Assembly (NCBI GenBank): GCA_964017155.1
Contig: OZ024861.1
Span: 14,706,412-14,770,411 of the forward strand
Direction: 5' to 3'
From: Oasisia sp. SBJ-2009
Taxonomy: Eukaryota > Annelida > Polychaeta > Sabellida > Siboglinidae
Length of the DNA: 64,000 bases
In this document: piece by piece, positions 20,538 through 30,600 of the stretch
How the letters are laid out: each line of letters opens with the position of its first letter
How positions within the stretch are numbered: the stretch's first letter is position 1
The notes under the pieces: model-generated
The model's input: the letters and a program-made list of their open reading frames with translations, nothing else
Told to the model about the DNA's origin: nothing
Database searches by the model: none
Translations under genes and position numbers: made by a program

Positions 20538-23284
20538 CTATGCCGACAAACAGGTAACGCCAAAGGCTAGACATAACAGCGATGGCGAAGAGCCATACGA
20601 GAAAACAAAGGTTGTTCCAAACTACCCAGATAACTACGAAATGATATACCAGACATGCGTGGGGTTCATCACTACTCGCGCGTCGCATTCTCACAGGGTC
20701 TGTGTCGCTCACACGTCGGTCTCAAATAGGACGACCTGAAACCAAAGAGCAGACATGTCGCAAGTTCAATATGAAAACGAAACCACAAAGCAGCTAACAG
20801 GCAATGGTCGCATCATATAATCATTGATGTTGAGCTAGCTACATACATTGCACGTCCTACAAAGCGTATTACACTACAGAGTAAATCTAGACTGTATGCG
20901 AACGAACGTCTTTTATCGCATGGAATGGCATATAATGCTTCAGATACATCTTTGCGCAGCCTGCATACAGCCCTCATGGCGTCGCCGTTAACACGTTTTA
21001 GAGTTCCAGATCGCAGAGAGTAGATTGCCAACACAATAAAGGGAACTTCTGTCGTTGAGTGTAGTAGTTTGAAGCTCAGCAGTACGAATGTTAAATTAGA
21101 TACTGTCCAAACGTCTATTTGCCTAGGCATAGGTGGAAAGCTGCTTGAGACTTTGAGACAACTCATCGAAGAGTGGTATGCACCATATACAGTGTACTGT
21201 GAATGAGAACAAGAATATGAATATTCTGTTCCATTTCCGACAAGAATTAGGCACTTGCGCAGAATGCAAGCCAACCTCAATTGCTCCTATGTTTGAAACT
21301 TCATTACGAGAGGCGGGGGTAGGGTAGTGTAGTGGTTTTAATACGCGCGGACGCAGCAGGCCTGATATATTTGGTCTAAAACTCAATGGAGAGAGTCTGA
21401 CATTGTTGAATCTAATCGGTGTTATACCCCACGCACATTGACTTGCATCGTGCATAAAAAGTACCCGAATGTCGCACTGGCCGTCGTACCATAACACAAC
21501 TGTAGTCCTATGTGTGTGTACCTTATTGCGAAATAGGCTAGCGCAAGTAAAACATTGAAAGAACGAAGTAAAAGTGGAAGAAAGCGCCTCCCCCCCCCCC
21601 AGTTTGCTTAGATCAAAGGCGTCGCCATCTTGAAATTTGACGTCGCCGGGAACGAAAATGGCGCGTCTGCCGTATCGTCGTGACGTCACGGTATTGTTGT
21701 GGCGCGTCTTCCGGTTTGCCGCCATTACTGTGTCGCGCAGCCGAATGCTGGCGACAGATGCCAGTTTCTTTAGTGTAATCTCGACCGCATCGCGGTGGGA
21801 TTTGCGTCTTTGACGCCAGTGGGGTGAAGGAATGTGGGCATATGTAAGCATTGAGCCTGCTGTTTTCAATTTTGTTAGACACCGTGCACATTGTAACGCT
21901 GGTTTATTGTTTTTTCTCAGGTGTCTGCGCCCGGTGAATATACAGCGACACGTGGCCGACGACTTCTGGCAGCATTACTGACCGACCAGGCCCGATGATG
22001 TGAAGATTGGCGACGCGGAACAGTCATTCGACAGTGGGTGACGCGTTGTTTTATCAAGTTATTTTATTTATATAACCTGTTGAGTGAGGTAGATGATAAT
22101 GTAGGCCGATCACTGGGAGAATCAAATCAATGATAGCATGACATCGATACATGTATCACAGCTAGTTCGAGTTGACATTAGTTTTGATGTTGCAGTTCTC
22201 ACAATCGAAACGTTTTACTCAGACGATTGATCGAGCTATTTTTCACGCTATATGATGTATTTCAAGATACACAATGTCAAAATATGATGCAAAATAATGC
22301 ACATGAAACGAGACTTGTGTAAGAGGTCGAGATCGCACCGCGGAAAGTATCTTAACACTGATATGCATAAGCACCATTCGCGCGGCCAATGCCACACACA
22401 TTATCGCATGTACACATACACCCACTCAATACAGTTGAGTAGATGATTCTTTGACCGTCATGACAGCAAGCACAACGCATTCATCTCGACTGGAAACAGC
22501 ATACTTAGGAATCAGCATGCAAAGGCAACCTATACAAGTGCCTCTTTCTTTGCAATAGTGTAACTCAAGGGTTCGCATTTGACATGTCTTCCTTGAAAGA
22601 CAAGTGTAGAGATCATTCGATGTTTTGAGACCCATATTTGTTGCAGTCACACATATCTCGGCACGCGGATTTGTATCTAGGTAGTGACGGAGTTCGAATG
22701 CATATGTTGATACATTGCCTTGGAAACAATATCATATGGTACAGTGATCAGTGCCAACAGGTCAGCTCTTTGGCCATGTCATGAGCGCTATGCCGACAAA
22801 CAGGTAACGCCAAAGGCTAGACATAACAGCGATGGCGAAGAGCCATACGAGAAAACAAAGGTTGTTCCAAACTACCCAGATAACTACGAAATGATATACC
22901 AGACATGCGTGGGGTTCATCACTACTCGCGCGTCGCATTCTCACAGGGTCTGTGTCGCTCACACGTCGGTCTCAAATAGGACGACCTGAAACCAAAGAGC
23001 AGACATGTCGCAAGTTCAATATGAAAACGAAACCACAAAGCAGCTAACAGGCAATGGTCGCATCATATAATCATTGATGTTGAGCTAGCTACATACATTG
23101 CACGTCCTACAAAGCGTATTACACTACAGAGTAAATCTAGACTGTATGCGAACGAACGTCTTTTATCGCATGGAATGGCATATAATGCTTCAGATACATC
23201 TTTGCGCAGCCTGCATACAGCCCTCATGGCGTCGCCGTTAACACGTTTTAGAGTTCCAGATCGCAGAGAGTAGATTGCCAACAC

Positions 23285-23290
23285 AATAAA
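23285..23290 (+). terminator. Possible polyadenylation signal AATAAA in the monomer
   Basis: AATAAA followed 18-40 bp later by the GT-rich stretch gtcgttgagtgtagtag, the usual layout of a poly-A site on the plus strand. It lies about 1.6 kb downstream of the preceding unit's CpG-rich block. A single hexamer is weak evidence. Confidence 0.25.
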
Positions 23291-23574
23291 GGGAACTTCT
23301 GTCGTTGAGTGTAGTAGTTTGAAGCTCAGCAGTACGAATGTTAAATTAGATACTGTCCAAACGTCTATTTGCCTAGGCATAGGTGGAAAGCTGCTTGAGA
23401 CTTTGAGACAACTCATCGAAGAGTGGTATGCACCATATACAGTGTACTGTGAATGAGAACAAGAATATGAATATTCTGTTCCATTTCCGACAAGAATTAG
23501 GCACTTGCGCAGAATGCAAGCCAACCTCAATTGCTCCTATGTTTGAAACTTCATTACGAGAGGCGGGGGTAGGG

Positions 23575-23633
23575 TAGTGTAGTGGTTTTAATACGCGCGG
23601 ACGCAGCAGGCCTGATATATTTGGTCTAAAACT
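23575..23633 (+). other. tRNA-like A-box word, possible decayed SINE or tRNA-derived segment
   Basis: TAGTGTAGTGG at 23575-23585 fits a Pol III A box, and gtagtgtagtggtt matches what I know of animal tRNA-Val 5' halves over 14 bases. A degenerate B-box-like word ggtctaaaact follows 48 bp later (23623-23633), close to tRNA spacing, but it matches the consensus poorly. No cloverleaf can be drawn, so this is not a functional tRNA gene. Confidence 0.2.
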
Positions 23634-23839
23634 CAATGGAGAGAGTCTGACATTGTTGAATCTAATCGGTGTTATACCCCACGCACATTGACTTGCATCG
23701 TGCATAAAAAGTACCCGAATGTCGCACTGGCCGTCGTACCATAACACAACTGTAGTCCTATGTGTGTGTACCTTATTGCGAAATAGGCTAGCGCAAGTAA
23801 AACATTGAAAGAACGAAGTAAAAGTGGAAGAAAGCGCCT

Positions 23840-23850
23840 CCCCCCCCCCC
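23840..23850. repeat. C homopolymer in the monomer (11 C here)
   Basis: A C run that varies between blocks: 9 in unit 1 (672-680), 12 in unit 2 (2932-2943), 10 in all three LINE-bearing units, 11 throughout the main array. The length shifts the reading frame on the minus strand and so creates or destroys a 248-codon open frame, which argues that the frame is not coding. Confidence 0.95.
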
Positions 23851-23859
23851 AGTTTGCTT

Positions 23860-24070
23860 AGATCAAAGGCGTCGCCATCTTGAAATTTGACGTCGCCGGG
23901 AACGAAAATGGCGCGTCTGCCGTATCGTCGTGACGTCACGGTATTGTTGTGGCGCGTCTTCCGGTTTGCCGCCATTACTGTGTCGCGCAGCCGAATGCTG
24001 GCGACAGATGCCAGTTTCTTTAGTGTAATCTCGACCGCATCGCGGTGGGATTTGCGTCTTTGACGCCAGT
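23860..24070. promoter_or_regulatory. CpG-rich, promoter-like block of the monomer
   Basis: About 21 CpG dinucleotides fall in the first 150 bp, against a moderate background elsewhere in the unit. It contains CGCCATCTTG (23873-23882, YY1-like on the minus strand), a full palindromic CRE TGACGTCA (23931-23938), the ETS word CTTCCGG (23958-23964) and GCCGCCAT (23968-23975, YY1-like). Such a combination is typical of TATA-less CpG promoters, which are often bidirectional. The block is present in every unit. Function as a promoter is inference. Confidence 0.35.
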
Positions 24071-24395
24071 GGGGTGAAGGAATGTGGGCATATGTAAGCA
24101 TTGAGCCTGCTGTTTTCAATTTTGTTAGACACCGTGCACATTGTAACGCTGGTTTATTGTTTTTTCTCAGGTGTCTGCGCCCGGTGAATATACAGCGACA
24201 CGTGGCCGACGACTTCTGGCAGCATTACTGACCGACCAGGCCCGATGATGTGAAGATTGGCGACGCGGAACAGTCATTCGACAGTGGGTGACGCGTTGTT
24301 TTATCAAGTTATTTTATTTATATAACCTGTTGAGTGAGGTAGATGATAATGTAGGCCGATCACTGGGAGAATCAAATCAATGATAGCATGACATC

Positions 24396-24407
24396 GATAC
24401 ATGTATC
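24396..24407. repeat. 12-bp perfect palindrome in the monomer
   Basis: gatacatgtatc is its own reverse complement; it is present in all units (1226-1237 in unit 1). It could be a protein-binding site, but nothing else supports a role. Confidence 0.6.
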
Positions 24408-24673
24408 ACAGCTAGTTCGAGTTGACATTAGTTTTGATGTTGCAGTTCTCACAATCGAAACGTTTTACTCAGACGATTGATCGAGCTATTTTTCACGCTA
24501 TATGATGTATTTCAAGATACACAATGTCAAAATATGATGCAAAATAATGCACATGAAACGAGACTTGTGTAAGAGGTCGAGATCGCACCGCGGAAAGTAT
24601 CTTAACACTGATATGCATAAGCACCATTCGCGCGGCCAATGCCACACACATTATCGCATGTACACATACACCC

Positions 24674-24690
24674 ACTCAATACAGTTGAGT
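24674..24690. repeat. Small hairpin in the monomer
   Basis: Arms actcaa and ttgagt, a perfect 6-bp stem around a 5-nt loop (tacag), conserved in every unit. Short enough to arise by chance. Confidence 0.4.
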
Positions 24691-27600
24691 AGATGATTCT
24701 TTGACCGTCATGACAGCAAGCACAACGCATTCATCTCGACTGGAAACAGCATACTTAGGAATCAGCATGCAAAGGCAACCTATACAAGTGCCTCTTTCTT
24801 TGCAATAGTGTAACTCAAGGGTTCGCATTTGACATGTCTTCCTTGAAAGACAAGTGTAGAGATCATTCGATGTTTTGAGACCCATATTTGTTGCAGTCAC
24901 ACATATCTCGGCACGCGGATTTGTATCTAGGTAGTGACGGAGTTCGAATGCATATGTTGATACATTGCCTTGGAAACAATATCATATGGTACAGTGATCA
25001 GTGCCAACAGGTCAGCTCTTTGGCCATGTCATGAGCGCTATGCCGACAAACAGGTAACGCCAAAGGCTAGACATAACAGCGATGGCGAAGAGCCATACGA
25101 GAAAACAAAGGTTGTTCCAAACTACCCAGATAACTACGAAATGATATACCAGACATGCGTGGGGTTCATCACTACTCGCGCGTCGCATTCTCACAGGGTC
25201 TGTGTCGCTCACACGTCGGTCTCAAATAGGACGACCTGAAACCAAAGAGCAGACATGTCGCAAGTTCAATATGAAAACGAAACCACAAAGCAGCTAACAG
25301 GCAATGGTCGCATCATATAATCATTGATGTTGAGCTAGCTACATACATTGCACGTCCTACAAAGCGTATTACACTACAGAGTAAATCTAGACTGTATGCG
25401 AACGAACGTCTTTTATCGCATGGAATGGCATATAATGCTTCAGATACATCTTTGCGCAGCCTGCATACAGCCCTCATGGCGTCGCCGTTAACACGTTTTA
25501 GAGTTCCAGATCGCAGAGAGTAGATTGCCAACACAATAAAGGGAACTTCTGTCGTTGAGTGTAGTAGTTTGAAGCTCAGCAGTACGAATGTTAAATTAGA
25601 TACTGTCCAAACGTCTATTTGCCTAGGCATAGGTGGAAAGCTGCTTGAGACTTTGAGACAACTCATCGAAGAGTGGTATGCACCATATACAGTGTACTGT
25701 GAATGAGAACAAGAATATGAATATTCTGTTCCATTTCCGACAAGAATTAGGCACTTGCGCAGAATGCAAGCCAACCTCAATTGCTCCTATGTTTGAAACT
25801 TCATTACGAGAGGCGGGGGTAGGGTAGTGTAGTGGTTTTAATACGCGCGGACGCAGCAGGCCTGATATATTTGGTCTAAAACTCAATGGAGAGAGTCTGA
25901 CATTGTTGAATCTAATCGGTGTTATACCCCACGCACATTGACTTGCATCGTGCATAAAAAGTACCCGAATGTCGCACTGGCCGTCGTACCATAACACAAC
26001 TGTAGTCCTATGTGTGTGTACCTTATTGCGAAATAGGCTAGCGCAAGTAAAACATTGAAAGAACGAAGTAAAAGTGGAAGAAAGCGCCTCCCCCCCCCCC
26101 AGTTTGCTTAGATCAAAGGCGTCGCCATCTTGAAATTTGACGTCGCCGGGAACGAAAATGGCGCGTCTGCCGTATCGTCGTGACGTCACGGTATTGTTGT
26201 GGCGCGTCTTCCGGTTTGCCGCCATTACTGTGTCGCGCAGCCGAATGCTGGCGACAGATGCCAGTTTCTTTAGTGTAATCTCGACCGCATCGCGGTGGGA
26301 TTTGCGTCTTTGACGCCAGTGGGGTGAAGGAATGTGGGCATATGTAAGCATTGAGCCTGCTGTTTTCAATTTTGTTAGACACCGTGCACATTGTAACGCT
26401 GGTTTATTGTTTTTTCTCAGGTGTCTGCGCCCGGTGAATATACAGCGACACGTGGCCGACGACTTCTGGCAGCATTACTGACCGACCAGGCCCGATGATG
26501 TGAAGATTGGCGACGCGGAACAGTCATTCGACAGTGGGTGACGCGTTGTTTTATCAAGTTATTTTATTTATATAACCTGTTGAGTGAGGTAGATGATAAT
26601 GTAGGCCGATCACTGGGAGAATCAAATCAATGATAGCATGACATCGATACATGTATCACAGCTAGTTCGAGTTGACATTAGTTTTGATGTTGCAGTTCTC
26701 ACAATCGAAACGTTTTACTCAGACGATTGATCGAGCTATTTTTCACGCTATATGATGTATTTCAAGATACACAATGTCAAAATATGATGCAAAATAATGC
26801 ACATGAAACGAGACTTGTGTAAGAGGTCGAGATCGCACCGCGGAAAGTATCTTAACACTGATATGCATAAGCACCATTCGCGCGGCCAATGCCACACACA
26901 TTATCGCATGTACACATACACCCACTCAATACAGTTGAGTAGATGATTCTTTGACCGTCATGACAGCAAGCACAACGCATTCATCTCGACTGGAAACAGC
27001 ATACTTAGGAATCAGCATGCAAAGGCAACCTATACAAGTGCCTCTTTCTTTGCAATAGTGTAACTCAAGGGTTCGCATTTGACATGTCTTCCTTGAAAGA
27101 CAAGTGTAGAGATCATTCGATGTTTTGAGACCCATATTTGTTGCAGTCACACATATCTCGGCACGCGGATTTGTATCTAGGTAGTGACGGAGTTCGAATG
27201 CATATGTTGATACATTGCCTTGGAAACAATATCATATGGTACAGTGATCAGTGCCAACAGGTCAGCTCTTTGGCCATGTCATGAGCGCTATGCCGACAAA
27301 CAGGTAACGCCAAAGGCTAGACATAACAGCGATGGCGAAGAGCCATACGAGAAAACAAAGGTTGTTCCAAACTACCCAGATAACTACGAAATGATATACC
27401 AGACATGCGTGGGGTTCATCACTACTCGCGCGTCGCATTCTCACAGGGTCTGTGTCGCTCACACGTCGGTCTCAAATAGGACGACCTGAAACCAAAGAGC
27501 AGACATGTCGCAAGTTCAATATGAAAACGAAACCACAAAGCAGCTAACAGGCAATGGTCGCATCATATAATCATTGATGTTGAGCTAGCTACATACATTG

Positions 27601-30600
27601 CACGTCCTACAAAGCGTATTACACTACAGAGTAAATCTAGACTGTATGCGAACGAACGTCTTTTATCGCATGGAATGGCATATAATGCTTCAGATACATC
27701 TTTGCGCAGCCTGCATACAGCCCTCATGGCGTCGCCGTTAACACGTTTTAGAGTTCCAGATCGCAGAGAGTAGATTGCCAACACAATAAAGGGAACTTCT
27801 GTCGTTGAGTGTAGTAGTTTGAAGCTCAGCAGTACGAATGTTAAATTAGATACTGTCCAAACGTCTATTTGCCTAGGCATAGGTGGAAAGCTGCTTGAGA
27901 CTTTGAGACAACTCATCGAAGAGTGGTATGCACCATATACAGTGTACTGTGAATGAGAACAAGAATATGAATATTCTGTTCCATTTCCGACAAGAATTAG
28001 GCACTTGCGCAGAATGCAAGCCAACCTCAATTGCTCCTATGTTTGAAACTTCATTACGAGAGGCGGGGGTAGGGTAGTGTAGTGGTTTTAATACGCGCGG
28101 ACGCAGCAGGCCTGATATATTTGGTCTAAAACTCAATGGAGAGAGTCTGACATTGTTGAATCTAATCGGTGTTATACCCCACGCACATTGACTTGCATCG
28201 TGCATAAAAAGTACCCGAATGTCGCACTGGCCGTCGTACCATAACACAACTGTAGTCCTATGTGTGTGTACCTTATTGCGAAATAGGCTAGCGCAAGTAA
28301 AACATTGAAAGAACGAAGTAAAAGTGGAAGAAAGCGCCTCCCCCCCCCCCAGTTTGCTTAGATCAAAGGCGTCGCCATCTTGAAATTTGACGTCGCCGGG
28401 AACGAAAATGGCGCGTCTGCCGTATCGTCGTGACGTCACGGTATTGTTGTGGCGCGTCTTCCGGTTTGCCGCCATTACTGTGTCGCGCAGCCGAATGCTG
28501 GCGACAGATGCCAGTTTCTTTAGTGTAATCTCGACCGCATCGCGGTGGGATTTGCGTCTTTGACGCCAGTGGGGTGAAGGAATGTGGGCATATGTAAGCA
28601 TTGAGCCTGCTGTTTTCAATTTTGTTAGACACCGTGCACATTGTAACGCTGGTTTATTGTTTTTTCTCAGGTGTCTGCGCCCGGTGAATATACAGCGACA
28701 CGTGGCCGACGACTTCTGGCAGCATTACTGACCGACCAGGCCCGATGATGTGAAGATTGGCGACGCGGAACAGTCATTCGACAGTGGGTGACGCGTTGTT
28801 TTATCAAGTTATTTTATTTATATAACCTGTTGAGTGAGGTAGATGATAATGTAGGCCGATCACTGGGAGAATCAAATCAATGATAGCATGACATCGATAC
28901 ATGTATCACAGCTAGTTCGAGTTGACATTAGTTTTGATGTTGCAGTTCTCACAATCGAAACGTTTTACTCAGACGATTGATCGAGCTATTTTTCACGCTA
29001 TATGATGTATTTCAAGATACACAATGTCAAAATATGATGCAAAATAATGCACATGAAACGAGACTTGTGTAAGAGGTCGAGATCGCACCGCGGAAAGTAT
29101 CTTAACACTGATATGCATAAGCACCATTCGCGCGGCCAATGCCACACACATTATCGCATGTACACATACACCCACTCAATACAGTTGAGTAGATGATTCT
29201 TTGACCGTCATGACAGCAAGCACAACGCATTCATCTCGACTGGAAACAGCATACTTAGGAATCAGCATGCAAAGGCAACCTATACAAGTGCCTCTTTCTT
29301 TGCAATAGTGTAACTCAAGGGTTCGCATTTGACATGTCTTCCTTGAAAGACAAGTGTAGAGATCATTCGATGTTTTGAGACCCATATTTGTTGCAGTCAC
29401 ACATATCTCGGCACGCGGATTTGTATCTAGGTAGTGACGGAGTTCGAATGCATATGTTGATACATTGCCTTGGAAACAATATCATATGGTACAGTGATCA
29501 GTGCCAACAGGTCAGCTCTTTGGCCATGTCATGAGCGCTATGCCGACAAACAGGTAACGCCAAAGGCTAGACATAACAGCGATGGCGAAGAGCCATACGA
29601 GAAAACAAAGGTTGTTCCAAACTACCCAGATAACTACGAAATGATATACCAGACATGCGTGGGGTTCATCACTACTCGCGCGTCGCATTCTCACAGGGTC
29701 TGTGTCGCTCACACGTCGGTCTCAAATAGGACGACCTGAAACCAAAGAGCAGACATGTCGCAAGTTCAATATGAAAACGAAACCACAAAGCAGCTAACAG
29801 GCAATGGTCGCATCATATAATCATTGATGTTGAGCTAGCTACATACATTGCACGTCCTACAAAGCGTATTACACTACAGAGTAAATCTAGACTGTATGCG
29901 AACGAACGTCTTTTATCGCATGGAATGGCATATAATGCTTCAGATACATCTTTGCGCAGCCTGCATACAGCCCTCATGGCGTCGCCGTTAACACGTTTTA
30001 GAGTTCCAGATCGCAGAGAGTAGATTGCCAACACAATAAAGGGAACTTCTGTCGTTGAGTGTAGTAGTTTGAAGCTCAGCAGTACGAATGTTAAATTAGA
30101 TACTGTCCAAACGTCTATTTGCCTAGGCATAGGTGGAAAGCTGCTTGAGACTTTGAGACAACTCATCGAAGAGTGGTATGCACCATATACAGTGTACTGT
30201 GAATGAGAACAAGAATATGAATATTCTGTTCCATTTCCGACAAGAATTAGGCACTTGCGCAGAATGCAAGCCAACCTCAATTGCTCCTATGTTTGAAACT
30301 TCATTACGAGAGGCGGGGGTAGGGTAGTGTAGTGGTTTTAATACGCGCGGACGCAGCAGGCCTGATATATTTGGTCTAAAACTCAATGGAGAGAGTCTGA
30401 CATTGTTGAATCTAATCGGTGTTATACCCCACGCACATTGACTTGCATCGTGCATAAAAAGTACCCGAATGTCGCACTGGCCGTCGTACCATAACACAAC
30501 TGTAGTCCTATGTGTGTGTACCTTATTGCGAAATAGGCTAGCGCAAGTAAAACATTGAAAGAACGAAGTAAAAGTGGAAGAAAGCGCCTCCCCCCCCCCC

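Larger units (their letters stand above)
4325..20918. repeat. Composite higher-order repeat: three LINE-bearing satellite units, period 5532 bp
   Basis: Three consecutive monomers (starting about 4323, at 9855 and at 15387) each contain the same 3279-bp LINE at the same base, flanked by the same 4-bp duplication ctat. All corresponding landmarks recur at exactly 5532 bp, and every long reading frame translates identically in the three copies. All three monomers carry 10 C in the homopolymer run (4994-5003 and equivalents), while the LINE-free block to the right carries 11. An identical insertion point, duplication and linked C-run length mean one insertion followed by copying of the whole unit, not three independent insertions. 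Confidence 0.96.
23169..25418. repeat. Reference satellite monomer (2250 bp)
   Basis: A representative unit, used here to place internal landmarks. Offsets 1-500: AT-balanced sequence with AATAAA at 23285-23290 and a tRNA-like A-box word at 23575-23585. Offsets about 670-1010: an 11-C run (23840-23850) and a CpG-rich block. Offsets 1010-1500: TTTTTTCTCAG at 24160-24170, a 12-bp palindrome at 24396-24407. Offsets 1500-2250: a small hairpin at 24674-24690 and the LINE target word ctat at 25038-25041. Minus-strand frames of 155 and 248 codons exist but look non-coding. I do not recognise the monomer as rDNA, histone, 5S or snRNA repeats. Confidence 0.9.

Noticed and set aside
23063..23530. 155-codon minus-strand open frame spanning the monomer boundary
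   Set aside because: No recognisable domain, and it overlaps another frame on the same strand. I treat it as a chance frame in the satellite.
23725..23737. cactggccgtcgt, identical to 13 bases of the lacZ alpha region used in cloning vectors
   Set aside because: The match ends at 13 bases on both sides and recurs in every unit inside genomic satellite sequence, so it is a coincidence and not vector.
23373..24119. 248-codon minus-strand open frame, repeated in every main-array unit
   Set aside because: It exists only when the C run is 11 long and breaks in units with 9, 10 or 12 C. The residue composition is not protein-like, and it overlaps other equally long frames. Repetition is due to the satellite, not selection.
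24160..24170. TTTTTTCTCAG splice-acceptor-like signal, with CAG-GTAACG donor-like word at 25051-25059
   Set aside because: The sequence between them is full of stops and there is no partner exon with coding character. Such words are common by chance.
24734..24750. CENP-B-box-like word around ctggaaacagc
   Set aside because: The essential TTCG...CGGG positions of the CENP-B box are not met. A centromeric role is not supported by this motif.
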